Below, in pieces: positions 48,075 through 60,299 of a DNA stretch of 64,000 nt. Source of the stretch: Nicotiana tabacum. Taxonomy: Eukaryota; Streptophyta; Magnoliopsida; Solanales; Solanaceae. The translations under genes were made by a program, and so were the position numbers. Position 1 is the first letter of the stretch; every line of letters begins with the position of its first letter. Location of the stretch: positions 70,238,153 through 70,302,152 of the forward strand of contig NC_134081.1 of assembly GCF_000715075.1 (NCBI RefSeq), read 5' to 3'. Under the pieces are notes generated by a model. That model saw only the letters and a program-made list of their open reading frames with translations. It had not been told where the DNA came from and made no database searches.

Positions 48075-51000
48075 AAACATACGTTCGTCCTCGAACGTGC
48101 CAAGAGTTATTTCCAAGCCATCAATTCATTGTTCCATCTTACCACACACGTACTCGGGGTGATCTCATGTCACCCTATTCTATATAGGCCTGACCACACA
48201 ATATGACTAAAAATCGTTAATTTAACCTTAGCCCAAAACCCATGGAGCAAAATTTCTAACATCCAAAATTCTTTTCAAGACCTGAATCTCACATCTACAC
48301 ACTGTATAAGTCCGAACAAGCTGCATTGAGCTATAACTATAACCACAGATATAATCACCCAGCATATTACATAACTCGCATGCTCATAGCACCATTTCTG
48401 ACCACAGTGACTACTCCAAAACCAACCAAATACTAGTATTAAAACCATATCGAACCAAACCTCATCCCAGAACATTCGTACACTGTTGATAATAAAAGAA
48501 ACACGCAGAAATCTCAGAACCCCTTATCAGATTAACAAGTCATGGAGCTCTCTCGCCCCAACCAGAACCATAATCACTTTCTAAGCCGAATTTCAATATT
48601 ATCCTCCCGAATATACCGTATCAAACCTGATAGTACCCATTCCAGGTCCAATGACCTTATTTTACTAAACATAACTATTCCACAGACATACCTCACAAAT
48701 ATAACTCAGAGCCACAACCCGTGCATTTCGTGCACCAATAAGCAACAATTCAAATGTACCCAGTCATGGAAAATGACTCAAATGAGAGAACTGCCCCGCC
48801 AGATTAACAAGTACCGCCACAACGAAATGTTAAAAATTCATCATACACCGTAGAACCATCACCCGATTCTAACATGAGGTTCATATTATATACTCTGAGC
48901 CACCCTGCTCTGAATCAATAACCACAAAGAGGCAAATGACAAAAAAAATGCCACACATAAACCTGAAAGAACATAACCATTACGCAATCGATCATGCAAT
49001 ACTCAAATACTCATCACGCTCAAATTCCACTATAAAGCTCAAATAGAACTGCACCATTTGTACATATAACCAATGAATCACAACTCCTCGTAGCATAAAG
49101 GAGTAACTCACAAATTATTTGAGAACAAGAATAAGTTCAACATCAACCAATGACATATACCTCAACAATAGCAGTATGGAGACAACCATTCCGGCTCGGT
49201 GTAGAATACACATCTTAATTGGGACTACCTATGGACCCCAAATCAACTCTCGTCACCACAATAGATAAATAACCCTCCGAAAATTCACCGCGACTGATTC
49301 ATAATACATCATATTATCTGACTCACTTCGGTCACAACTTTACAGTCCACAACCGCAAAACAATCTGCTCCTGAGAACTCCCAGTCTCTAAATCCATAGA
49401 ACACACGAATCACTATTTCTGATTCCATCAAATTTAAATCTCTCTAACTCAACCAAGCAAACCACAAAGCGCCTGTAGAAACCCCCCACATCATAAGCAC
49501 TCAAAGAACCAATCATATCCATTACCATACTGATCCAACCTACTACCAAGTTGTCCTATTTCTCCAAGTCCTTTCCGAATTTGTCTTGAAATTGATACTT
49601 CTCCTTGCTAAAACACCATGATCTTTAACCAGAAATCACCCCACAAACCTTAGCATAGAACCACAACGCCCTACGACTCATAAGCAATTGTATTCTTCTT
49701 AAGCACCTTCAAAAGTACCACAATTGTAATACTCACTCTGAAAATACCTTATGTGAAATTGAAATTGTTCTCCTCACCCTCCTTATACTACAACATAGAA
49801 TCCATAGTCATACAGAATTTATGCAAGTCCAGGCACCATCCAGTGTAAATCTCAGGTTTTATCCATACACAAGTCCGGAGAAATTCTCAATTGCTATATA
49901 AAATTCTCAAACCCACTAGAATTTTCTCGAGAGTCACCTACTTTGCTCAAATCTAATTGCACCGCCCAAATGGGTCAAAAGACATGTGCCCCATTAGCAC
50001 AACAACACTTAAAAAAGTAACTCTACTTTAATACCCCCAATCAAATTCATACCCCGTGCGTACTACATATTTTGAAAATAACAATTCACTCATCCCATGA
50101 TTTTCACATACTCATAAAGTATAATATAACCCGTATCCAAGAATTCATTTACTCAATTCATTCTCGAACCCCATCTCTTCAAGTCATAACCAATCCACAA
50201 GTATGCCTCAGACCAAAACTAAAATTTAATATATAACAATGAAATTAAGTTGTCTGCAGCAGGCTCCCCCACTTGGCTCAAAGCCATAAATTGAAATACT
50301 CCATAACTCACAATATCCATACTCTACTACTGCCGTAATACTTCCGTCAGTTCAACAAAAATTCTTCTCAAGGTCATACAACGCCAACTATAAAAATACC
50401 CCAAATAATCTGCTAAGCTCGCAATCATTCTCTTGACACTCAAGTCAACTTTCTCAGCCAGATTCAAATTCAAATCTTCTTACATACGCCCTACTGGCGG
50501 AAACGTAACTCTCCACTCATATATAAGGAATACACCTACGTAGATTACTCTCCAGGAGATAATCCACCTCCCTAGCCTCAAATTGGCATCTTGTTATATC
50601 TTTTTGCAGTCACAATTACTATGCAATCACTTAGTCAATCTGAGTCCAAACTCATTACCCAAACATGAGAATTTAATTTACCCCAAAATTTAACAATATG
50701 AAAGATCCTTCAAAACATTTATACTCGAGACTGTACGTCACATTAAAACGAAAATCAAGCACCCAATGGCCATTTCTTCACATTTCAAGGAAACACTTCT
50801 CGTCATATTCAAATCGCCTTAACACATCCCGCGGTCACATCATACCCATCATACCGCCATTTCACCGCTCATCGAGCCATAAATTCCATCGTAGGGTCAT
50901 TACTGGACATATGAATCCAATTGTACAAGTTATAACTGAAGCTACCGAGCTTAAACTGCGGTCTAACCATGGCCTCAAGTCCTCCAAACTGGCCCATCAC

Positions 51001-51265
51001 CAAAACATAGAATTCACATCTCACACATCATCCCTGAAATCACAAGCCAGCAATACACAACCGATACCGAGCGCTCATGTGCGCATACGAATATGTGGAA
51101 GGAATTCAAAAAGTTACAATTCCACACGATAAGGAAGGAAAGATCGGAAGTATATATATCCTAAATGCCCTGTAGCCTCTCGAAGATAAGTATGGAAGTC
51201 ATCATACCGATCCGCAAGACTCTACTAGACACTTGCTCATGACTTGTAGAACCTATGAACCTAGT
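48075..51265 (-). other. Non-coding internal region of the LARD-like element
   Basis: About 3.2 kb with no open frame above 150 codons on the element strand and no retroelement protein motif. The frame at 50698-51132 lies on the opposite strand and has no domain. The part near 48100-48300 is shared with 61900-62190. Confidence 0.7.
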
Positions 51266-51280
51266 GCTCTAATACCACCA
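51266..51280 (-). other. Primer binding site (initiator-Met type)
   Basis: Minus strand from 51280 reads TGGTGGTATTAGAGC directly inside the 5' LTR end. TGGTATTAGAGC differs from the common plant site TGGTATCAGAGC by one base. Confidence 0.75.
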
Positions 51281-53911
51281 TGTTACGACCCAAAATCCAA
51301 CTAGTCATGATGGCACCTAACCCATTCTGTTAGGTAAGCCAATTACCAACTATCCAATTTCAATAATAATTATTAAAGCAATTTGAGTGAATAAAGGTCT
51401 TAATCTTGTACAATCCCCAAGAACTGGTAGTACAAATTATGAGCTTCTAAGAATAGGGTATACAAAGCGGAAATGAAATAAATACATAGTCTGTTTGAAT
51501 AATACATAAACAAAGCTTTTATAAATCTAAGGCTACCATGAACAAGAGGCAGCTACAACAGGAATGTAGGTACATCTTCAAGTCCTGCAACCATCTTCCT
51601 GCATTCTCTCTCACTGTGCTCAGCACACTCAATCACTCAGCGATATACAATACCTGCTGCGGCATGTAGGTCGATCCCTGTTTATAGTCGACTGCGCTCA
51701 CTGGGGGTGTACAGACTCATGAGGGGCTCCTACAGCCCAAGCGCTATAAGCACGGACAACTCACGTGCTGCACGGACAACTCACGTGCCATAATATAAAT
51801 ATCTGGATCCGCACGGCCAACTCACGTGCTGCACGGCCAACTCAATCTGCACGGCCAACTCACGTGCAATAATATAATATATAGATCCGCACGGCTAACT
51901 CACGTACAATAATATAATATATAGATCCGCACGGCCAACTCACGTGCAATAATATAATAGATATAAAGCCAACATGGCTTGCTGTGGCGTACAGCCCGAT
52001 CCCAAAAATATCCTCACAATCAGGCCCTCGGCCTCCCTCAGTCATCAATCTCTCAAGTATCTCTTTCATGGACTCACAATATCATGAGAATAGCCCATAA
52101 AAATGATTATATGATGTACCCTCAACTCCAAGATTAGAAGAGTTACTTATCTCGAACAAACCAAATCAAATGTCGAGCAAGCTAAGCAATGCTCCAGAAA
52201 TTTCATTCTGCGCGTATAACTTCCAAACGGCTCGAATCTAGTCACAATTAATTTGATTCACTTCACAAAAATTATAGAAATTAATTTCATATTAAAATAC
52301 TAATATTTTCCAAAAATCCGAAATTACGCCCCAAAAATCACCCGTGGGGTCCACGTCTTGAAATCCGATAAAACTCATAAAAGCCGAACCTTCATTCAAC
52401 CACGAGTCCAACCATACCAAAATTACTCAAATCCGACCACAACTCGGCCTTCAAATCCTCAATTAAAGTCTATGAATTTTTCTACTACTTTCAACCCAAA
52501 ATACTAATTTGTTGATTAAAACAATAATAGATTCGTGTAATTTAACCAAAACCGAGCTAGAATCACTTACCCCAGTCCATATGGTGACAATCGTCTCAAA
52601 AATTATTTCAATCCGAGCTCCATAGCACCAAATGTGTTAAAATGGCCAAAACCTCAAAATATATCTTATGTCTAGGCATTTACTCTTCGCGATCGCGAAG
52701 CTTAAAAATTTTCAGCCCAAAATTTGCCTTTCGCGATCGCGGAAAATGCTTTGTGATTGCGAAGAACAAATTCCCAGCACTTCTAGATAGCCTCTAGTAT
52801 AATGGTCATAACGTTTTGTACAAAACTCCAAATTACAAATGGTTTAACTTTCTGAAAATGAGACATCAATGGCTATAACTTTAATTTGTTTTTTATCTTC
52901 CAATTCCTTACAGATTTCTAGATATAAGCTTCCAAAGTTAGCTCCGTGCAATGGAGATTTTCAAATTCTTCCCGGACAGCTTATAGTTTATCTACCGTAA
53001 CTATTTGTACACAACTCCAAATTATAAATGGTGTACATTTATGAAAACTAGACATCAAGGGCTACAACTTTTATTTTCGGATCATCTCCAAATTCCTTAT
53101 AGATTGCTAGATATAAGCTTCCAAAATTGGGTTAGTGCAGCAGGAGTTTCTTCTACGCGATCGCGAAAAGGCTTCTGCGATCGCGATTCACAGTGCCCAA
53201 ACAGCAAAATTGCTCTTCACGATCGCGATGCATACCTCTGTGGCCAAAAACCTGCAACTAAGAATGGCCTAGAAATGGTCTGAAACCACCCCGAAACTCA
53301 CCCGAGCCCCTCGGGACCTCAACCAAATATACCAACAAGTCCTAAAATATCATACGCACTTAGTCAAAGCCTCGAATCACATCAAACAACGCTAAAACCA
53401 CGAATTATGCCTCAATTCAAGTCTAATGAACTTTAAACTTTCAAATTCTATATCTTGTGCCCAAATACATCAAATCAATCCGGAATGACTTCAAATTTTG
53501 CACACAAGTCATAAATGACATAACGAAACTATTCCAATTTCCAGAATCGGATTCCGACCTCGATATCAAAACGTCAACCCCCAGGTCAAACTTCCCAAAA
53601 ATTCAACTTTCGGCATTTCTAGCTTAATTGCACTACGGACCTCCAAATAATTTTTTGGATATGCTCCTAAGTCCAAAATAGCTATTGGAATTATCAGAAT
53701 TAAATTTCGAGGTTTACACATAAGTCGATATCCGGTCACTATTTTAACTTAAACTTTAAACCTTGGAACTAAGTATTCCAATTCATTCCAAAACTTCACC
53801 GGACCCGAACCAATTGCCTCGGCAAGTCACACAACAACTGCAAAGCCCATTTTGAGCAGTAAATAGGAAAACAGGATTGTAATACTCAAAATGACCGGTC
53901 GGGTCGTTACA
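51281..53911 (-). repeat. 5' LTR
   Basis: 2631 bp, starting TGTAACGACC at 53911 and ending GGTCGTAACA at 51281. Compared with the other LTR it lost 332 bp near 52119 at a two-base microhomology. It holds a CACGTG tandem block (51750-51965) and GCGATCGC palindromes at 52680-53230. Confidence 0.85.
51750..51965. repeat. Tandem repeat with CACGTG cores in 5' LTR
   Basis: The same unit as at 45590-45790, with at least five CACGTG copies and one CACGTA, rearranged by short duplications of ctgcacggccaactcacgtg. Confidence 0.85.
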
Positions 53912-54028
53912 GAGGGAGCCGAGGGTCTATCGGAAATAGCCTCTCTACCCCAGGGTAGGAGTAAGGTTTGCGTACACACTACCCTTTCCAGACCCTACTA
54001 GTGAGATTATACTTGGTTGTTGTTGTTG
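53912..54028 (+). mobile_element. TS-type SINE or RTE-LINE 3' tail
   Basis: GCCGAGGGTCTATCGGAAAT, then TGCGTACACACTACCC, CAGACCC and a TTG repeat tail. This is the shared 3' end of tobacco-type TS SINEs and their partner LINE, and it matches the LINE tail at 20862-20990 on the other strand. Only the last 117 bp are present, so SINE and LINE cannot be told apart. Confidence 0.75.
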
Positions 54029-54699
54029 TTTCTCCATATTATAAATATTTTTTCTTCATACTTTTCAAGTAGAATTTTAAATGGTTGGATTGGAGAATAT
54101 AGTGATTTACATAATATCTTCCTTCTACCTCCTATTAGAATTAGAAATAATTTTAAAAAAAACTAAAGTAACAATAAGAAGAAGACGTAGATAAAATTAA
54201 TTCACATGTATATGCTGGAAAGGAACAATTTGATTGATAGACTGATTGCAGGAATTAAACAAGGAATTCGATGATCAAGGATCAAGCAGCTGAATTAGAA
54301 ACTTTACAAAGAAGTTCGAGAAACTCAACAATAGAAATGAAAGAAAGAGAGAAATTGAGAGAATGTAGAGAAGAATTACGTATTGAATTTACATATGATT
54401 GTAACTTAATTGAAGGTCAAATACGTTAAGTCGAATATTATAAGGACCAAAAGAGTAATAATATAATAACACAAGGACTAGAAATCCTAACATTCTCGTG
54501 GTGTCATATTTATATATTCTTTTTCAAAAGAACTTATGATTTTAAAGTTGGCCTTAATTGTCTTAGAGGTGCTTCCCTTGATTCCTTCTATTTCTAACAA
54601 TAATAAGTATCATATGATTGTAATACTTGGAAGTTAGTACACCTTAGTTGTTGGAGTTTAAAAAAAGGGGATTTACATAAGGTGACTCTCCTGAGGTTT

Positions 54700-56370
54700 T
54701 AGAATTATAACATTGTAGGCATATAAATTTTATTAAAATTAAATCTATACAATGATTTGGACTATATTTTTAATTAAGATATGTTAGTCCAAATAATTAT
54801 TATAGGCTAATATGAGTAATTAATTATTTAAGTCTAATATATATATGAATTAAATAAACAAGTCCAAATTAATTAGGCTATCCCATTTAAGTGGACTACA
54901 AGTGATGAGTCTAACTTCATTAAATAAAAGATGTCATCAGGTCTAATTTGGTGCCACGTGTCAAATGATGTGATATGCCAAGTCAAATGAGAGATGCAAT
55001 AGGATCATGCCACGTGTCAAAACGAAAAGCCAATGAAATTGCGCCACATGTATAAATGGCATGGTCTGGCCAACCAAATGCATGCTTGTCCTTGCTTCAA
55101 TATGTGTCAACCAATCAAATAAAAGGAAAAGACTTTGTCCCCATCACAACTTTTCGCTCCCACAACTATAAATATGGTTCTTCATAACTCAGAAAAGACA
55201 CCAGAATTAAAAAAAAAAAAAGAAAGAAGAGAGAGCTTGTGAATCAAATATTGCAACTTTCTCTATTAGCTACAAGCATTCAAGAAGCGTTCTAAGGATT
55301 CGAAGATCAAGAAGCATTCTAAGGATTCAAAGATCAAGGCACATTCTAAGGATTCAAAGACCAAGACAAAGGTTCAAGATCAAGCTTCAATCCCTTTGGA
55401 TCAAATACAATCAGACATCTCTATAACAACATTCCTATATAACAACCATTTACTATAAAAGCTAAATTTTCCACAGAACCAATTTTTAAAAGTTAAATTT
55501 TACCTCTCTATAATAGCTTTTTACCTATAGCAGCAACAACCATATTTATAGCAGAACGCTTTTTGTAAAAGTATCCCTTTACCTATAGCAGCAACAACCA
55601 TATTTAATAACCATATAGAATCTTTAAGATTACTAATAATAATTCTAAATATATGCACACAATATTTTCCATTGAACAAAGTTTCTATCTTACATGAGGT
55701 ATAAGAGTTGAAGATTTGAAGATTTGCACATGATATATTTTCCATTTGATATCTTTTTGCTGAAAATTTGGATGCGAATCTACGTCAACTCAAGCTTTAT
55801 ATCGGTAGTAAGAGAATAAAATCTAACAGACAACTACAATTACAAAGTTTTTCCATCAATCTTGAAAGAATTTATTTTCCTAGTAGCTTTGAAATGTGTG
55901 CCTTAGAGTTTAAATCTGTATACATATAGTTATGAATTTATTAATAATGTATTAACTTTCTTCAATATTTACCTAGTGAAATATGCATATCTTTTTAGAT
56001 TTTAAGTATGAATAATTTTTTTATCCTTTATATGTAACATTAAAAAAAAGTAAATGATTTTTGGATAATCTATCTATAACAGTAAAAAAATATTTAAACT
56101 TCAAATGTTATTATAGATGTATAACAACAATTAACTATAAAAGTAAAAAATATCGAAACAAAATGAAGTTGTTATAGAGATGTTTAATTGTACATACAAT
56201 TAAAGATCAAGCTCAAAGGCCCTTGAATTAATTCTGTTTATTGAGGAAATAAGAATCAGCGAATTCCTAGAGATTGTAACACCTATATTACTCGAATAAA
56301 AGTCTACGATTGTTGCAATATTTTCTAGTCTCGATTATTTTCTTGATGCAAATTTTATTATCTACTAATT
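54700..56370 (+). repeat. 5' LTR-like region of the gypsy element
   Basis: Contains repeated TGCCACGTGTCAAA boxes (54951 and 55007), a TATA-like CTATAAATATGG at about 55166, and a leader with tandem copies of cattctaaggattcaaagatcaag (55290-55370). The right limit is set by the primer-like site at 56371; the left limit is only approximate. The MITE at 55412-56191 interrupts it. Confidence 0.55.
55412..56191. mobile_element. MITE inside the gypsy LTR
   Basis: Inverted subterminal copies ACATCTCTATAACAAC (from about 55415) and GTTGTTATAGAGATGT (to about 56183). The flanks are AAATACAAT (55403-55411) and ACATACAAT (56192-56200), a 9-bp duplication with one mismatch, which would suit a Mutator-type MITE. 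Inside, tttacctatagcagcaacaa is repeated at about 55527 and 55578. Confidence 0.7.
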
Positions 56371-56388
56371 TTGACACGTCCAATGGGA
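56371..56388 (+). other. Probable primer binding site
   Basis: TTGACACGTCCAATGGGA resembles the TGGCACGCCCAGTGGGA primer-site form known from related plant gypsy elements, with C-to-T type changes. Confidence 0.5.
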
Positions 56389-56859
56389 CAATCTCTACCT
56401 CTCATCTCATCTTTTTGATCATCAAAGTTAAAAAACATTGAAATATCTTCAAAGAAAATCAACTCCGAAGTAATTTCTTTTAAGGCTACTAATTCCAAGC
56501 TCTATGCTGATGCGGAAGCATTATCGATGTTACCTTTGAAATCCTTGGACCAGTTACAAGGAGAAAATCAAGCTTACTGGAACAATAAGCACTCCAAGTA
56601 TCACCCGCATGAACTCCTATTTTTGGATCTTCACCCTCAAAAGGAGCAAGATCCTTTGCTAATGCAACTGAAGGAAGAAGCAATGTTGCTGAAAAGATTA
56701 AGGAGAATCTAGCTCTACTTAACCTCTCCGGATCCAAGAACTATGCTGTGAAGGAAGATAATAGTACTTCAAGTGATGGATCTTCTCCTCTTACATAGCA
56801 TAACATTAACCAATTAAGGATCAATCTATGTGACAATACATGCTACCTTCCGTCGTTTA

Positions 56860-58376
56860 CAATAGTCATGCATTCTATGATGACGAACACTTCATACGTG
56901 GAAGAGCAACTAGTAGACTTGACACTAGTAGACTTGACAGAAGCAATTGCTGGCTTAACCAAGTGTATGCAAAATGAAGATGATAGAATTGATAAGTTAA
57001 CATATATGGTGAAAGTCTTGATAGAAGGAGAATCCAGCCATGCACCTAGTAAGCACCCAGAAGTTCAAGAGATTGATCCTCATCAAGATAAGTAGCGGCC
57101 ACCAAAGAAAACCCAGTCTCTTTGGATGAATGATTCAATCGATCAAATAAAGAAGTTTATTGAAAGGACTATCAAAAATAAATATGAAGTTGCTGTCAAG
57201 TCCTCCCTTCATACACAAAGCTGTACACTATAAGGATCGATAGCTTAAAGATGTACGCTGGTTGTCAACCTCCTAAATTTCAGCAATTTGAAGGCAAGGG
57301 AACTCCAAAGCAACATGTGGAAAACATTGTTGAGACATACAATAATGTTGGGGCTTATGGAGATTACCTCATCAAATAGTTTGTCCTTTAGCTAAAGGCA
57401 AATGCTTTTGATTGGTATATAGACCTCGAGGATGGATCTATAAACAATTGGGATCAACTGATGAAAGAGTTCTTCAACTTCTCTACAACACAAAGCACAG
57501 TGTGAGCATGGTGGAACTTACAGATACTTGTCAATGGAAAAATGAACTAGTTATCGACTTTATCAATTTATAGAGAAACGCAAGCCTTGACTGCAAAGAT
57601 AGGCTTAGGGAAGGTTCTGGCATAGAGATGCACATCCAAGGCATGCATTGTGGACTTCATTATATCTTGCAAAGCATCAAGCCAAGGATATTTGAAGAAC
57701 TTGTCACTCGTGCCCTCGACATAAGGGTAAGTATGGCATCCGCTAGAAATGAAGGGTTGCTTGTTTACGATCCTCGCAAAAGGAATGACAAGCAAGACAT
57801 TAAGAAATGAAGCAAGTTCATGCTCAATCCTAAAAACAAAGAAGCTATGAATGTCAACACATTGCTAGTTAAGTTTACAGCAAAGGTAAGCAAGAAACAA
57901 AGTACGAAAATAACTTCGTTTTAAGATAAGCCAAGTGAAAAGTTGACTTTAAAAGAAATGTAAGAAAAGGAGTACCCATTTTTGGATTTTAATGTGTCTA
58001 TAATTTTTGAAAAACTACTCGAGCTAAATCTCATTGAGCTTCGGGAGATGAAGCTGCAAAATAAAGATAGAAAAATTAATAATTCAAAGTATTGCATATA
58101 TCATCGACTTGCGAGTTACCCACTTGAGAAGTTCTTTGTTTTCAAGGACAAGTTATGAACTAGGCTCTTGAAAAGAAGATCGTGCTTGAAGATGAGAAGG
58201 CAAGTGCTAACCAAGTTTCTATCACCTTTGGCTCACTCGATCAAGATGAATTATGCAGCTTCAAAGAAAGTAAAGATGAAGAATTACTAGAGAACAACAA
58301 AGCCGAAATTGTTCAATTTGATAATGAAGGTTGGACTTTGGTGACTCGTCGTAGATGCCACAAAAGGAGTTCATGA
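56860..58376 (+). pseudogene. Gypsy gag and linker region, broken
   Basis: Pieces in several frames give retrotransposon gag landmarks: KFQQFEGKGTPKQHVENIVE at about 57278, NAFDWYIDLEDGSINNWDQ at about 57400, MKEFFNFSTTQ, then MHIQGMHCGLHYILQSIKPR at 57628, and a C-terminal NEGWTLVTRRR at about 58324. Stops occur at about 57093, 57231 and 57378, with further frame changes. Gag would form the particle shell; this copy cannot make it. Confidence 0.8.
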
Positions 58377-58769
58377 AATAAATCAATCGAACAAACAACA
58401 AGGGCAACGATGGTGAAAAGACCGAGGAAACAAAATGTAGTTATGCATCTGAAAAAAGCAAAAGTTGAGGTGTACCACCCTCAAAAGCCAGGACATCCAG
58501 TGACTTTTGAGGAATTCTTACCAAGTTCGTTCCGCACAAAGATTTTCTATGATGGTATCAAGGCCTCTTGTTGAAATGCTGATAAAGGAGAAGAAAAGAG
58601 TGATGACCTACCATTGGTACTTCTTTAAAGTCGGAAAAACTTATCGAGTCCGTTCCTCAAGTAGTTAATGCTTGCGAGGAAAAGGTCTTGTTCACGAGTG
58701 ACAACTTTATACTAGGTGACACTCTCATAATTGTCCATTATACATGGTTGGCTATATGCACGATGAAAG

Positions 58770-59040
58770 GGTGAATTAAATTTTAATTGATGGAGGATCC
58801 TCAGTGAACATCCTGCCAATTTGCACTGTGTAAGAAATTGGCATTCCCGTAGACAAACTTTCAAAAAGTCGCTTGATGATTCAAGGATTCAAACAAGGGG
58901 GAAAAGAGCCACATGTGCAATCAAATTGGAGATCACCATTAGAGATATGCGATCCAGTGCATGGCTGTATGTGATTAAACAAAGAGTTCATACTACGTCT
59001 TGCTTGGAAGGCCTTGGACACATGAAAATAGAGTAGTTGC
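58770..59040 (+). pseudogene. Gypsy aspartic protease remnant
   Basis: A DGGSSVNILPI motif at about 58790 carries the catalytic Asp context (D-x-G-S class), followed across a stop by EIGIPVDKLSKS and RLMIQGFKQGG at 58830-58910. Interrupted by stops and frame changes. Confidence 0.7.
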
Positions 59041-59556
59041 ATCTACATATCATTAATTTTTAAAGTATTACAATGATGGGGTAAAAAATAAGATAGTTGC
59101 TGATGACAGGCCATTCACCGAGGCTAAGTCGGACTTTGCCGATGCAAAGTTCTATTTGAAGAACCACATAGAGAAGGAGGTAAAAACTGATGATGTGACA
59201 AAAAACGAAAATGACGATTTCACGACTAAAAGAGTTGAGGTGACTGTTAGTAAATTCAAAGTCGCTGCTGAGGAGGTACACCCTAGCACGAACAAATCTC
59301 AGAGAGGGAATATTGTGTCTCTTGTGCTCCGATATGTTCTCAAAATAAAGAAAGAGAAAGGTGAAGCATCCAATCTCCAAACTAATATGCTAAAGGATTT
59401 AACTTTCCAAACAAAAGAATTGAGGAATAAATTTATCCTCAAATCTACTTGGAGGGTTCATGGCCAAACTTTTTCACAAAATATGGCACTCTCTGCAAAG
59501 TGTCCGGATGAAGGTTTTGATCCTAATGCTTACAAGTTATTTGCAAAGGCTGGATA

Positions 59557-60093
59557 TAGGCATGCGCATTATTCGGATCAACTCGAAAATTTGAACGGAT
59601 ACGTGTTATTCGGATTATTTTGGATTGGATTTTAACTCTTTGGATCGGATTTCAGATATTTAATTTAATTATTTTGGATATCATATCAGATACAGTTTGG
59701 CTCAATTTACATCCAAATTGATCCAAAACCCAAAATTTATGTTTTACGTATAAAAGTGACCGGTGCTCTTTCAAAATTCTAAGATTTCTTTGTTATTTCT
59801 CTCACTGAGTTTGCTTTTTCTTTCCTTTCAATATTAAAAGTATAAGATATGAAAATGAATGTGGTTTGCTACTAAAAATGGTAGGAGATAACATATTAAA
59901 ATTATTTATTCCAGTATCTTAATTAGGCGTACATTCCGAACCGAAATCCAAAATAGTTATCCGATACAAACATCAAAACTTGACCCGATCCGAGATTAAT
60001 TTGGTTCGGATTTGGATTGTTATTTACAAAATCCGAAATCTGAAATTTCAAACAAAAAGGTGCTAAATTCGATCTGATCCATGAATAGGCCTA
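59557..60093. mobile_element. hAT-type MITE inserted in the gypsy polyprotein
   Basis: Ends TAGGCATGCGC and (inverted) TAGGCCTATTC. The flanks GCTGGATA (59549-59556) and GGTGGATA (60094-60101) form an 8-bp duplication with one mismatch. Removing the 537-bp insert and one duplication joins the gypsy reading AKAGY to the NPNES-type continuation, which supports the boundaries. The interior is rich in cggatcggat and has no coding capacity. Confidence 0.75.
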
Positions 60094-60299
60094 GGTGGAT
60101 ACAACCCCAATGAGTCGTCAAAGTTAGGGAAGCTCCCATCAAAATATGCTACGAGGAAACCACATGAGGGTACGAGATACAAATAATCCTCACCAATACA
60201 CATATTCATGAGAAGGGCAACTAATAATTATATCAATATAGAAAATGAATCTGCTACTTCTAATATGTCTTCTGTCTTGATCGACTTGGAAAATTAACT

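Larger units (their letters stand above)
44893..53911 (-). mobile_element. Large LARD-like LTR retrotransposon with ~3 kb LTRs
   Basis: On the minus strand the order is 5' LTR (53911-51281), primer site (51280-51266), internal region (51280-48062), polypurine tract (48074-48062), then 3' LTR (48061 to about 44893, outer end truncated). The LTRs begin TGTAACGACC and the upper one ends GGTCGTAACA. The 3.2 kb internal region shows no gag, protease, RT or integrase on either strand, so the element is non-autonomous. The initiator-Met-type primer site and PPT fit a gypsy-like origin. The other copies at 26319-29291 and 62199-64000 show the family is abundant. Confidence 0.85.

Noticed and set aside
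50698..51132. 144-codon plus-strand frame
   Set aside because: It lies antisense within the non-coding interior of a LARD-like element and has no recognisable domain.
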